A stretch of DNA of 64,000 nt from Klebsiella ornithinolytica NBRC 105727 = ATCC 31898. Its GTDB lineage: Bacteria > Pseudomonadota > Gammaproteobacteria > Enterobacterales > Enterobacteriaceae. The stretch lies in NCBI RefSeq assembly GCF_001598295.1, contig NZ_BCYR01000022.1, forward strand, positions 21,418 to 85,417, in the 5' to 3' direction. Every line of letters starts with the position of its first letter. The stretch's first letter is position 1. A program made the position numbers and the translations under genes. Shown piece by piece: positions 33,173 through 42,771 of this stretch. The notes under the pieces were generated by a model. The model did not search any database. It was not told where the DNA came from and worked only from the letters and a program-made list of their open reading frames with translations.

Positions 33173-33925
33173 ATGCGAACAATACATGCCGCCATGCTGG
33201 CGGGGTGCCTTTGCTGCACCCTGATGCCGGCTTACGCAAAAGACGCGGGCTGGCAGTGGTACAACGAGAAACTGAAGTCCCGGGAAGAAGAGCAACTGCC
33301 GGCACCAGCGGCCTCACCGCCGCAAATGGATATTCTGGAGAAACAGGCAGCTCTGCAACATGCAACGAAAAAAGCATTAGCGGAAGCCATCTTGTACCCC
33401 TCAGTGCCGGCTTTTGTGAAGTTCTTCCGTCTCCAGAACTACTGGACGCAGCAGGCTGGCCTGTTCTCGATGAGCGCAAAGAAAGCCATGCTGGAAAACC
33501 CGGAGCTCGATTACAACCTGCAGTACAGCCACTACAACGGCACTGTGAAAAACCAGCTGGCTGCCGACTATGCCGAACAGCGAAAGGCTATCGCCACTCT
33601 CGCACAGCACTACGGTGTGATGTTCTTCTACCGGGGGCGTGAGGCCATCGATGGACAGCTGGTCCAGGTGATTCAGAACTTTCGCGAGACTTACGGCCTG
33701 AGCGTGATACCGGTCTCTGTGGACGGCGTGGTGAATCCCCTGCTCCCTGACAGCCGGATGGACCAGGGCCAGTCACAGCAGCTCGGCGTGAAGTACTTCC
33801 CGGCGATGATGCTGGTCAACCCGAAAAGCGGGCAGGTGAAACCCCTCAGTTACGGCTTTATCAGTCAGGACGACCTGGCAAAACAGTTTCTCTATGTCTC
33901 CAGCGACTTTAAACCCAATTTTTAA
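33173..33925 (+). CDS. traF: TraF
   Basis: 250 residues (247 in F). A periplasmic, thioredoxin-fold pilus assembly protein with a signal peptide (AMLAGCLCCTLMPAYA). Conserved text is AGWQWYNEKLKSREEE, FFRLQNYWTQQAGLFSMSAKKAML, and GVMFFYRGREAIDGQLVQVIQNF. The position of the thioredoxin active site (FFYRGR) lacks a CxxC, as in F TraF, so it is structural rather than redox-active. Confidence 0.96.
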   Translation: MRTIHAAMLAGCLCCTLMPAYAKDAGWQWYNEKLKSREEEQLPAPAASPPQMDILEKQAALQHATKKALAEAILYPSVPAFVKFFRLQNYWTQQAGLFSMSAKKAMLENPELDYNLQYSHYNGTVKNQLAADYAEQRKAIATLAQHYGVMFFYRGREAIDGQLVQVIQNFRETYGLSVIPVSVDGVVNPLLPDSRMDQGQSQQLGVKYFPAMMLVNPKSGQVKPLSYGFISQDDLAKQFLYVSSDFKPNF

Positions 33926-33935
33926 GGAGAGTGTC

Positions 33936-34172
33936 ATGCGAAAGATTCGTTTTCCCGATTTAGACATTACCGGGATGTGGGTGCTGGCCGTGGGCGTATT
34001 TTTCCATCTTATCGCCCGGCTGGTAAGGAAGCAGCCTGAGATGGCCATTCAGGCCGGAGAAATTCTGGGGTTAGGGATGGTTATTTTCGGCGGGTACAAA
34101 ATTATCAACGCCCTGATTGCTGAGGCAGAAAAACAGGAGAAAGCCCGTGAAAAGCCATCTGAAGATAATTAG
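33936..34172 (+). CDS. traQ: Pilin chaperone TraQ
   Basis: 78 residues (94 in F). The stretch RFPDLDITGMWVLAVGVFFHLIARLV aligns with F TraQ. Two membrane helices with a charged C-terminus. TraQ guides propilin TraA into the inner membrane before leader removal. Starts at ATG 33936 after AAGGAGAGTGTC. It overlaps trbB by 26 bases. Confidence 0.92.
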   Translation: MRKIRFPDLDITGMWVLAVGVFFHLIARLVRKQPEMAIQAGEILGLGMVIFGGYKIINALIAEAEKQEKAREKPSEDN

Positions 34173-34707
34173 TACGGGCGCTCTGCTGCTGGCACTTTCT
34201 CCCGTGATTTACGCCGGTACACTCGATGAAGTGAAATCCCTCTGGGATCCGCAGGGCATAACTGGCGCCGCTCCGGCGGCATCCACTGGCGTACCTGCGT
34301 CTGAGAAGCCGGTCTCTCAGGTCCGCTTGTACCGGCTCAGCAACGGCAGACAGGTCAACCTCAGCGACTGGAAAGTGGTGTTGTTTATGCAGGGGCACTG
34401 CCCGTACTGCCACAAGTTTGACCCGGTCCTGAAGCAGTTATCAGGCCAGTATGGTTTCTCCGTGTTCTCTTACACCATTGACGGGCAGGGGGATGAAGCG
34501 TTTCCCGAAGCGCTGCCGGCACCGCCTGACGTGATGCAGACCTTTTTCCCGAATATCCCGGTGGCCACGCCGACCACGTTTCTGGTCAACGTGAACACCC
34601 TGGCGGCATACCCGATATTGCAGGGAGCCACGGATGCGCAGGGGTTTATGGCCAGAATGGATACCGTATTTCAGATGATGGGGGCGACAGGGAATGAGCA
34701 ACATTAA
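34147..34707 (+). CDS. trbB: Disulphide isomerase TrbB
   Basis: The GTG at 34147, after ACAGGAGAAAGCCC, gives 186 residues with a proper signal peptide (ISTGALLLALSPVIYA); the longer frame from 34117 would bury this signal. It has a thioredoxin-like domain with the redox motif CPYC in MQGHCPYCHKFDPVLKQL and a cis-proline loop around ATPTTFLVN. TrbB isomerises disulphides in transfer proteins such as TraU, TraH and TraN. It overlaps both neighbours. Confidence 0.93.
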   Translation: MKSHLKIISTGALLLALSPVIYAGTLDEVKSLWDPQGITGAAPAASTGVPASEKPVSQVRLYRLSNGRQVNLSDWKVVLFMQGHCPYCHKFDPVLKQLSGQYGFSVFSYTIDGQGDEAFPEALPAPPDVMQTFFPNIPVATPTTFLVNVNTLAAYPILQGATDAQGFMARMDTVFQMMGATGNEQH

Positions 34708-36064
34708 AAGGGCCGCGCTGGCCGGAGGTTTTTTGCTGGGTATCTCTCTCCCGGCCGCCGCCGATGTGAACGGCGATATGAACAACTTTTTCAACAAGCT
34801 GGGGTTCGCGTCCAATACCAGCCAGCCTCAGGTCTGGCAGGGGCAGGCGGCGGGTTACGCCTCCGGTGGTTCGCTGTATGCCCGGACGCAGGTGAAAACC
34901 ATTCAGCTGGTCAGTATGACCCTGCCGGATATTAATGCCGGCTGTGGCGGTATCGATGCCTACCTCGGATCGTTTTCTTTTATCAACAGCGAGCAGCTGC
35001 AGCGATTCGGCAAACAAATCATGTCCAACGCGGCGGGGTATTTCTTTGATCTCGCCCTGCAGACCACCGTACCGGAAATCAAAACCGCAAAAGACTTCCT
35101 GCAGAAGATGGCCAGCGACATCAACAGCATGAACCTCAGCAGCTGCCAGGCGGCACAGGGGATCGTCGGGGGGCTTTTCCCCCGCACTCAGGTAGCCCAG
35201 CAGAAAGTCTGCCAGGACATCGCCGGTGAGAGCAATATCTTTGCCGACTGGGCGGCTTCCCGTCAGGGGTGTTCGGTTGGTGGCCAGATGGACAAGGTGC
35301 AGGACAAAGCCAGCGACAAGGATAAGGAGCGGGTCATGAAAAACATCAACATTATGTGGAATGCCCTTTCCAAAAACCGGCTCTTCGACGATAACAAAGA
35401 GCTGAAGGAGTTTGTGATGACCCTGACCGGTACCCTGATTTTTGGCGAGAACAGCGAAATTACGCCGCTGCCGGCACGGACCACCGATCAGGACCTGATT
35501 AAGGCGATGATGGAGGGGGGCACGGCCAAAATCTACCACTGCAATGATTCGGACAAGTGCCTGAAGGTTGTCGCCGATGCGACGGTCACTATAGCCGCAA
35601 ACAAAGCGCTGAAGAACCAGATTTCCACGCTACTGAGCAGCATCCAGAACAAGGCTGTGGCGGATGAAAAACTAACGGAGCAGGAGAAGGGCTTTATCTC
35701 CAGCACCACCATCCCGGTCTTTAAATACCTGGTTGACCCGCAGATGCTCGGGGTCTCGAATACCCTGCTTTACCAGCTGACGGACTATATCGGCTACGAC
35801 ATCCTGCTGCAGTACATTCAGGAGCTGATCCAGCAGGCGAGGACGATGGTGGCCACCGGGAACTACCCGCAGTCAACGATGGATATGATCCTCGAAAACC
35901 TGAATCAGGCGAGTGTCCAGATAGCCGCCTTCCAGTCCCGGGTCCAGGTCCAGCAGGACGCGTTGCTGGTCGTTGACCGGCAGATGAGCTACATGCGCCA
36001 GCAGGTGTCTGCCCGCATGATGACCCGTTACCAGAACAACTACCATTTCGGAGGGAGCCTCTGA
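34694..36064 (+). CDS. traH: TraH
   Basis: 456 residues (458 in F). A periplasmic pilus assembly protein associated with the outer membrane, with signal peptide LAGGFLLGISLPAAA. Conserved text includes MNNFFNKLGFASNTSQPQVW, the AGCGGIDAYLGSFSFIN motif and the C-terminal coiled-coil (QIAAFQSRVQVQQDALLVV). Required for pilus formation with TraF, TraU, TraW and TrbB. Ends one base into traG. Confidence 0.97.
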   Translation: MSNIKRAALAGGFLLGISLPAAADVNGDMNNFFNKLGFASNTSQPQVWQGQAAGYASGGSLYARTQVKTIQLVSMTLPDINAGCGGIDAYLGSFSFINSEQLQRFGKQIMSNAAGYFFDLALQTTVPEIKTAKDFLQKMASDINSMNLSSCQAAQGIVGGLFPRTQVAQQKVCQDIAGESNIFADWAASRQGCSVGGQMDKVQDKASDKDKERVMKNINIMWNALSKNRLFDDNKELKEFVMTLTGTLIFGENSEITPLPARTTDQDLIKAMMEGGTAKIYHCNDSDKCLKVVADATVTIAANKALKNQISTLLSSIQNKAVADEKLTEQEKGFISSTTIPVFKYLVDPQMLGVSNTLLYQLTDYIGYDILLQYIQELIQQARTMVATGNYPQSTMDMILENLNQASVQIAAFQSRVQVQQDALLVVDRQMSYMRQQVSARMMTRYQNNYHFGGSL

Positions 36065-38907
36065 TGCTGGAAATCTACACGATAGCCGGCGGCGACTGGT
36101 TCAGGGGCAACCTGAATGCCATTTCCGCCTTCATGAGTACCGGTACCTGGTCCTCTATTGAGAAAATGTGCATTGCCTTTTCCGTGCTGATCGTCGCCGG
36201 CAGCTGGGTGAAAAAACACAACATCATGGACCTGGTCGGCTGGGTGTTTGCCCTGACACTGGTCTCGATGCTGGTCGTCATCCGCAAACCGGTGCAGATT
36301 ATCGACTACAGCAATGTGTCTCAGGTCTATCAGGTTGACAACGTGCCAATTGGGCTGGCTATTCCCGCCTCCCTGACTACACGCATCGGGAATGCACTGG
36401 TACAAAGTTATGAGATGATTTTCGCCCTGCCGGACAGTGTGACTTACAGCAAAACGGGGATGTTATTTGGCGGGAACCTGGTTGCCAAAAGCACAGACTT
36501 TATCTCGCAGAACCCGGAAATCACCACCCTGTTCTCAGACTATGTCCAGAACTGCGTGATGGGCGATATTTTTCTCAATCATAAGTATTCCCTTGAGGAA
36601 CTGCTGAACTCGGAAGACCCCTACACGATTATTTTTTCTAACCCCAGCCCGCTTCGCGGCGTTTTTGACAAAAACAATCAGTTTAAAACCTGCCAGGAAG
36701 CCTCCCGTGATTTGAAATCAGCCCTGGCGCTGGATACCCAGACCGGCGGGAAGACCTGGAGCTACTATGTGCGCCAGTTGTTTGGGGGTAAACCTAACCC
36801 GGACCTGCTGTTCAGCCAGATGATCGGTGACAGCTACAGCTTCTTCTACAGTTCGGGGCAGAATGCGGGGCAGATTATCCGCCAGAACGTGACGATGAAT
36901 GCCCTGCGCAGCGGTATCCAGAGCTACGCAGCCCGCAGTGGCGATACGGCCAGCCTGGTGAACATCGCCAATACTTCGTCGCTGGAAAAACAACGTCTGG
37001 CCCAGGCGACAATGGGACATCAGGCGCTGCGTTCTCTGCCCATGATGCAGACGGTGATACTGGGTATTATGTTTGGCCTGTTCCCGATAATGGTCATGGC
37101 GGCGATGTTCAACATGATGACCATGCAGGTGCTGAAGGGCTACGTCTTTGCCCTGATGTGGCTGCAGTCGTGGCCTCTGCTGTACGCTATCCTGAACAGC
37201 GCGATGGCTTACTATGCGAAGCAAAATGGGGTGCCGGTGGTCCTCTCTGAGCTCTCTCAGCTGCAGCTGAAAAACTCGGATATTGCCACCACCGCGGGCT
37301 ATATCTCGATGATGATCCCCCCGCTCAGCTGGGCGATGATTAAAAGTATGGGGGCAGGTTTCTCCAGCGCCTACAGCCACTTTGCTTCGTCCGGCCTCAG
37401 CTCCACGTCGCAGGCCTCCTCCAGCGTGGTGGACGGGAATTATTCGTTCTCAAATATGCAGACGGACAATGTCAGCGGGAACAGCTGGAGCACCAACAGT
37501 TCCACCGCGTTTGGGCAGATGTCCCGGCAGCTGGCGAATGGGGGCATGCAGACACAGACAGGTGACGGGACGACGATCTGGGATTCGCGCTCCTCTAAGC
37601 TGCCAGTAGAAATTAACGTCAGCCGGCAACTGGCCAGCGCCAATCAACAGATGGCCCGGGAATCCGATGTTCAGGCGGAAAGCGCACTGCATGGCTATAA
37701 CAGCAGTGTGACGAGTGCCTGGAACAGCCTGAAACAGTTTGGCACAAATATGGGTACCAGTGCATCGACGACGAGTGGGGCCGACAATACTGAGTCTTCA
37801 CAGGATTCAATGGCCAGAAGTAAAATGTGGAGTGCTGTTGTTTCTAATGCAAAAGCCAACAACATCAGCAATGAAGAGTCATTCCAGCAGTTGATGGATG
37901 ACTCCTCTAAAAGAACTCAATCCTTTGATATGCATGCATCTGGTAAATGGAGTTCCGGGGACCAGTTGTTTGGCAAGCTTGGTAAGTGGGGCACGGGATT
38001 ATCTGCTGAAGTTGGTGGTAAAGGAAGCGCTGGATGGGGTCACAGCTCAGGTAATACTGATAATGTTAGCTCTTCCGGTCGGGAATCACATGACAGCCGG
38101 CATGACACGAGCAGTCAGGCGGCGAAAGACTTCAAGGAAGCTTCCGATTACTTTACCAGCCGTAAAACGACCAACTCTGGCAATATTACCGATAACAATG
38201 CCAGCTCTCGCGTGGATCAGTTTGCCGCATCACTTTCCAGTGCGAAAAACAGCTACGACCAGTATACAAACAGCCGTACACGCAGCCATGAATACAGTGA
38301 AATGGCTTCACGTACTGAAAGTATGAGCGGTCAGATGAACGAGAATCTGACGCAACAGTTTGCGACTTTTGTTCAGCAACGTGCGCCACAGGATGCTGAA
38401 GCCATTTTGACCAACACCAGTTCTCCGGAAGTCGCTGCGCAACGTGAAGCCCTGGCACGTGAATTCGTCAAAGAGCAGGTTGAGCCAAAGATTGATGGTG
38501 CATACCAACAGGGGCGAGAGGCCATTGGCCAGAATATGTCTGGTGTATCAGGCGGTGGCGATCGTGCCACGGTGATGGCGGATTACGGGCATAATTCTGG
38601 AAATATTGAGACGATGACCCAGGATGCGGCAATTAATAATAATGTGAAACAGACAGTAGGTTCGATGATACACAATAACAATCAGGCTCATCAACAAACT
38701 CAACATGAAATTCAGGGGCAGGGAGGTGAAGTTAAAAAGCAGCATTCTGATCTTGAAAAAAGCCATAATTTGGAAGGAAATAAATTCGAAAATGAATATA
38801 ATGAAAGAAAGAGTGAAGCCAAATCGCTGGCAGGGGCTGACTCTCCACGCGAGTTAGAGGAAAAGGCAGTTAACCTTCAAAAGGATTATCTTGACGGGAA
38901 AAGGTGA
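36064..38907 (+). CDS. traG: TraG
   Basis: 947 residues (938 in F). The N-terminal third is an inner-membrane part with several helices (for example MCIAFSVLIVAGSWV, LVGWVFALTLVSMLVVI, VILGIMFGLFPIMVMAAMF) needed for pilus assembly. The C-terminal periplasmic part from about residue 450 is Ser/Asn-rich and helical, acts in mating-pair stabilisation and is the target of entry exclusion. From about 37800 onward the base composition is more AT-rich than before, which fits a variable exclusion region matched to the adjoining TraS. Confidence 0.96.
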   Translation: MLEIYTIAGGDWFRGNLNAISAFMSTGTWSSIEKMCIAFSVLIVAGSWVKKHNIMDLVGWVFALTLVSMLVVIRKPVQIIDYSNVSQVYQVDNVPIGLAIPASLTTRIGNALVQSYEMIFALPDSVTYSKTGMLFGGNLVAKSTDFISQNPEITTLFSDYVQNCVMGDIFLNHKYSLEELLNSEDPYTIIFSNPSPLRGVFDKNNQFKTCQEASRDLKSALALDTQTGGKTWSYYVRQLFGGKPNPDLLFSQMIGDSYSFFYSSGQNAGQIIRQNVTMNALRSGIQSYAARSGDTASLVNIANTSSLEKQRLAQATMGHQALRSLPMMQTVILGIMFGLFPIMVMAAMFNMMTMQVLKGYVFALMWLQSWPLLYAILNSAMAYYAKQNGVPVVLSELSQLQLKNSDIATTAGYISMMIPPLSWAMIKSMGAGFSSAYSHFASSGLSSTSQASSSVVDGNYSFSNMQTDNVSGNSWSTNSSTAFGQMSRQLANGGMQTQTGDGTTIWDSRSSKLPVEINVSRQLASANQQMARESDVQAESALHGYNSSVTSAWNSLKQFGTNMGTSASTTSGADNTESSQDSMARSKMWSAVVSNAKANNISNEESFQQLMDDSSKRTQSFDMHASGKWSSGDQLFGKLGKWGTGLSAEVGGKGSAGWGHSSGNTDNVSSSGRESHDSRHDTSSQAAKDFKEASDYFTSRKTTNSGNITDNNASSRVDQFAASLSSAKNSYDQYTNSRTRSHEYSEMASRTESMSGQMNENLTQQFATFVQQRAPQDAEAILTNTSSPEVAAQREALAREFVKEQVEPKIDGAYQQGREAIGQNMSGVSGGGDRATVMADYGHNSGNIETMTQDAAINNNVKQTVGSMIHNNNQAHQQTQHEIQGQGGEVKKQHSDLEKSHNLEGNKFENEYNERKSEAKSLAGADSPRELEEKAVNLQKDYLDGKR

Positions 38908-38912
38908 AAACG

Positions 38913-39428
38913 ATGATAACTAATAAGATCATTATAGAGGAAGTAGATGAGCTGAGACATATGCTTTTACAGGGGAAGGCTGAAGTTCCGTCCTTTTGGT
39001 CATGTATGTGGCCTGGATTAGTTATAGTTTCCTGGAATATACTTTGTGCAATGATTAGTGTGAATCAAAACTACCTTGCAGTAAAATATATTTTTTGGGT
39101 CGTAATATTCCCAGGAGGGGTGGGGCTGATACTTCTTCTTGGTATCGCAAGTGCGCGCTCTTTATTTTTTTCAGTGCCAAAATCCTTTAGGGTACGTTCA
39201 AATATATATCGGTTTTTTTTCAGAAAAATTATTGTTTATGCATTTGTTTATATGTCGTTGGTTTTTATTCTTGCTTTTTTGAATCGTTTTTTCTATGACT
39301 CACCATTTCCTTTTGGATTTATGGTTTTTTTTACGGCAATTTTTATGGGGATTGTTATGAATCTGGATTTTGGGAGATATCAACTATCGTTACTCACATC
39401 TGCCATAACCTCTTTCAAGGCTAGTTAG
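38913..39428 (+). CDS. traS: Entry exclusion protein TraS
   Basis: The ATG at 38913 matches the F TraS start (MITNKIIIEEVDELRHML beside F MITQQIISSELEVLKK) better than the GTG at 38904. 171 residues (149 in F), with four membrane helices (about 27-50, 57-80, 100-125 and 130-150). It sits in the recipient inner membrane and blocks transfer from a donor carrying the matching TraG. Strongly AT-rich, as usual for traS, and allele-specific. Confidence 0.85.
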   Translation: MITNKIIIEEVDELRHMLLQGKAEVPSFWSCMWPGLVIVSWNILCAMISVNQNYLAVKYIFWVVIFPGGVGLILLLGIASARSLFFSVPKSFRVRSNIYRFFFRKIIVYAFVYMSLVFILAFLNRFFYDSPFPFGFMVFFTAIFMGIVMNLDFGRYQLSLLTSAITSFKAS

Positions 39429-39490
39429 CTGGCAAGCTGTCCTTCAGTCCCAGCCAGCCAATTATCTTGATAATATGTAAAGGATTCAGG

Positions 39491-40237
39491 ATGAAACTTA
39501 ATAAATTATTGGTTGTTATGATTTGTAGTTCTGGGTTAGCTCTCTCTGGTTGTGGCGTCAATAGCGTGAAGGACATAGATCCATCAGGCTATAGCATGGC
39601 ATCTGATTATGCATTTGCCGTGATAGAGAAATCTGGGTGTATAGGTAAGATTGATGGTCTCTTTGTTAAGTCAGGTGAGAAAAGAGCAACCAAAGATGGG
39701 CTGGAATATATCTTTTCTGGAAATAATCTTCATTGTACACAAACTTCCTTTAAAGAACAGATGGCCAATTACTGTCGTAGCAAAGGTGGGGAACCTGTTC
39801 AAGGGGAGACCTGGTGTCGTAAAGACGACACTCCACTTTTTTATGTTGGAGAACTATCGACACTAGAAAAAAATGCTAATCAAAGCCAGGAACACTGGTT
39901 TAGCACTGCACTCAAAAGAGGGTTCATCAGTGAGCGAGTACAGGAAAAAGAGGCTTTAATAGCAAAAGAGAATGAAAAGTTGGCTGAAAAAGAAAGAACG
40001 CGCATTAGAAATATGAAAGTAAACGTCAATGTTGGAGATTCAATATGTCGTGAGGACTATGATGTTCCTCTGTACCAATATTCATCAAGAATTTTTTATC
40101 AAGGGTATGTGGAATCTAAGTCAGGGAATAAGATAAAAGTAAGGATTGTTAGACACGGTGGTGAAAAGGATATAATTAATGATGTAACTCCAAATCCTGT
40201 TGTCTGGGTTGAAAATAAAGGTTGGTTTCACTGTTAG
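39491..40237 (+). CDS. Unknown lipoprotein in the traT position, 248 aa
   Basis: A signal peptide with lipobox (LVVMICSSGLALSGC) predicts a lipoprotein. The mature part has five further cysteines, a charged coiled-coil (EKEALIAKENEKLAEKERTRIRN) and a C-terminal small beta domain (YQGYVESKSGNKIKVRIVRHGG). F-like plasmids normally have TraT here (about 244 residues, KKLIMAALVAS type), and this sequence is not TraT. It could be a non-homologous surface exclusion protein. AT-rich, like traS. The ATG follows AAAGGATTCAGG. Confidence 0.75.
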   Translation: MKLNKLLVVMICSSGLALSGCGVNSVKDIDPSGYSMASDYAFAVIEKSGCIGKIDGLFVKSGEKRATKDGLEYIFSGNNLHCTQTSFKEQMANYCRSKGGEPVQGETWCRKDDTPLFYVGELSTLEKNANQSQEHWFSTALKRGFISERVQEKEALIAKENEKLAEKERTRIRNMKVNVNVGDSICREDYDVPLYQYSSRIFYQGYVESKSGNKIKVRIVRHGGEKDIINDVTPNPVVWVENKGWFHC

Positions 40238-40283
40238 TGAAAGTTACAAACTTACAAAATATGTTGATTTATGAAATAAGAAA

Positions 40284-40316
40284 GGCCCGGCGGTATAGTT
40301 CGGGTCTCTTGTTTTT
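40284..40316 (+). terminator. Terminator before traD
   Basis: GGCCCG...CGGGTC (40284-40289 with 40301-40306) followed by TCTTGTTTTTA. It lies 46 bases after the lipoprotein gene. About 160 bases remain before traD, enough for a separate promoter, though I cannot name one with confidence. Confidence 0.65.
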
Positions 40317-40476
40317 ATCGTCACTGTTGCTGCTCTCTCTGCTTTTTAATCATTTTCCAAAGTTTTATTTATCACCATAACGGTGAACAGGTGCGCAAAT
40401 TTATTGTGTGCCTGTGAACCGTTGCCGGCTTGCCCGGTTATCTTTATCCATGATGGTTAATTGACGGATTAATGCC

Positions 40477-42771
40477 ATGAGTTTTAATGCCAAAGATATG
40501 ACGCAGGGCGGTCAGATTGCGAATATGCGTTTTCGCATGTTTGGTCAGATTGCCAATATTATATTTTATGTGCTGTTTATTTTATTCTGGGTGTTGTGCG
40601 GACTGATGCTGATGTACCGGCTCAGCTGGCAGACCTTTGTGAACGGCTGCGTTTACTGGTGGTGTACCACGCTGGCACCCATGCGCGATATTATTCGCTC
40701 CCAGCCGGTCTATACGATTAGCTATTACGGAAAGTCTCTGGAATATAATGCGGAACAAATCCTGGCCGATAAATATACTATCTGGTGCGGTGAGCAGCTG
40801 TGGACGGCATTTGTTTTTGCCGCCATTGTATCGCTGACAGTCTGCGTGGTGACGTTCTTTGTCGCCAGCTGGGTGCTGGGTCGTCAGGGCAAGCAGCAGA
40901 GCGAGGATGAGAATACCGGCGGGCGCCAGCTATCCGATAAGCCCAAAGAGGTGGCCCGCCAGATGAAACGCGACGGTATGGCCTCGGATATTAAAATCGG
41001 TGACTTACCCATATTACTCAACTCCGAAATCCAGAACTTCTGCCTCCACGGCACCGTCGGCTCCGGTAAATCCGAAGTCATCCGCCGGCTGCTGAACTAC
41101 GTCCGCGCCCGCGGCGATATGGCGATTATTTACGACCGTTCCTGCGAATTCGTGAAAAGTTATTACGACCCGTCCTTAGATAAGATACTCAACCCGCTGG
41201 ATTCCCGCTGTGCGGCCTGGGATTTGTGGAAAGAGTGCCTGACGCTGCCGGATTTTGACAATATCTCCAATACCCTTATCCCGATGGGCACCAAAGAAGA
41301 TCCGTTCTGGCAGGGGTCCGGTCGCACCATCTTTGCCGAAGGCGCCTACCTGATGCGCGAGGACAAGGACCGCAGTTACGAAAAGCTGGTTGATACCATG
41401 CTGTCCATCAAAATAGACAAGCTGCGTGCGTACCTGCAGAACACCCCGGCCGCCAACCTGGTCGAGGAGAAAATTGAGAAGACAGCCATCTCCATCCGTG
41501 CCGTGCTGACCAATTATGTCAAGGCCATCCGCTACCTGCAGGGGATTGAAAAGAACGGCGAGCCGTTCACCATCCGGGACTGGATGCGCGGTGTCCGTGA
41601 GGACCAGCCTAATGGCTGGCTGTTTATCTCCTCGAATGCCGATACGCATGCCTCCCTGAAGCCGGTTATCTCGATGTGGCTGTCGATTGCCATCCGCGGT
41701 CTGCTGGCGATGGGGGAGAACCGTAACCGGCGTGTATGGATTTTCGCTGACGAACTGCCCACGCTGCACAAGCTGCCAGACCTGGTTGAAATTCTGCCGG
41801 AAGCCCGAAAATTTGGTGGCTGTTATGTGTTCGGAATCCAGTCCTATGCCCAGCTGGAAGATATTTACGGCGTGAAGCCTGCCGCCACGCTGTTTGACGT
41901 GATGAACACCCGTGCCTTTTTCCGTTCCCCGAGTAAGGAGATTGCCGAGTTTGCCGCCGGCGAAATCGGTGAGAAAGAAATCCTCAAGGCCAGCGAGCAG
42001 TATTCCTACGGGGCAGACCCGGTGCGTGACGGTGTGTCGACCGGGAAGGAAAAAGAGCGGGAAACGCTGGTCAGCTACTCCGATATTCAGACGCTGCCTG
42101 ACCTGTCCTGCTACGTCACCCTGCCGGGGCCGTATCCGGCGGTGAAACTGGCCCTGAAATACAAGCCCCGACCGAAAATCACCGAGGGCTTTATTCAGCG
42201 CCGTCTCGATGCGCGCGTGGATGGAAGACTCAGTGCGCTGCTGGAAGCGCGGGAGGCCGAAGGCAGTCTGGCGAGGGCGCTTTTCACTCCGGATGAGCCT
42301 GTGTCTGAGTCAGCCGAAGAGAAAGCCGGTGTTCAGCCTGAGCAGACTAAACCTGCTGAAGACAGCGTACTGCCTGTGCCGGTAAAAACCTCGTCGAAGG
42401 CAGCAGAGGGTGCCGGTAAGACGCCAGACGTCCCGTTATCTGGCGCTCCCGTCACGAGAGTGAAAACCGTTCCATTAATCCGGCCTGAACCTGCTGCTTC
42501 GGTGACCGGCACTGCTGCAGCGGCATCCACTGCCGCGGTGAGTGCGACTGCGGGCGGGACGGAGCAGGAACTGGCGCAGCAGCCTGTCGAGGCGGACCAG
42601 GATATGTTGCCGGCCGGAATGAACGAGGATGGCGTAATTGAAGACATGCAGGCTTATGACGCCTGGCTGGCGGGTGAACAGACGCAGCGGGATATGCAGC
42701 GACGCGAAGAGGTCAATATCAACCACAGCCGCAGTGAGCAGGATGATATCGAAATCGGAGGGAACTTCTGA
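40477..42771 (+). CDS. traD: Coupling protein TraD
   Basis: 764 residues (717 in F). Two N-terminal membrane helices (about 27-49 and 110-135), a hexameric FtsK/VirD4-type motor with Walker [10 protein letters not shown] (about 191-199) and Walker [10 protein letters not shown] (about 418-426), then a long Ala/Pro/Thr-rich linker (about 615-715). The C-terminal tail ends DDIEIGGNF, the part that binds TraM. It recruits the relaxosome and drives DNA into the channel. The extra length over F lies in the low-complexity linker. Confidence 0.98.
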   Translation: MSFNAKDMTQGGQIANMRFRMFGQIANIIFYVLFILFWVLCGLMLMYRLSWQTFVNGCVYWWCTTLAPMRDIIRSQPVYTISYYGKSLEYNAEQILADKYTIWCGEQLWTAFVFAAIVSLTVCVVTFFVASWVLGRQGKQQSEDENTGGRQLSDKPKEVARQMKRDGMASDIKIGDLPILLNSEIQNFCLHGTVGSGKSEVIRRLLNYVRARGDMAIIYDRSCEFVKSYYDPSLDKILNPLDSRCAAWDLWKECLTLPDFDNISNTLIPMGTKEDPFWQGSGRTIFAEGAYLMREDKDRSYEKLVDTMLSIKIDKLRAYLQNTPAANLVEEKIEKTAISIRAVLTNYVKAIRYLQGIEKNGEPFTIRDWMRGVREDQPNGWLFISSNADTHASLKPVISMWLSIAIRGLLAMGENRNRRVWIFADELPTLHKLPDLVEILPEARKFGGCYVFGIQSYAQLEDIYGVKPAATLFDVMNTRAFFRSPSKEIAEFAAGEIGEKEILKASEQYSYGADPVRDGVSTGKEKERETLVSYSDIQTLPDLSCYVTLPGPYPAVKLALKYKPRPKITEGFIQRRLDARVDGRLSALLEAREAEGSLARALFTPDEPVSESAEEKAGVQPEQTKPAEDSVLPVPVKTSSKAAEGAGKTPDVPLSGAPVTRVKTVPLIRPEPAASVTGTAAAASTAAVSATAGGTEQELAQQPVEADQDMLPAGMNEDGVIEDMQAYDAWLAGEQTQRDMQRREEVNINHSRSEQDDIEIGGNF

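Noticed and set aside
39491..40237. Annotation of this lipoprotein as TraT
   Set aside because: Position and lipobox fit, but the sequence after the signal shares no TraT segments that I recognise.
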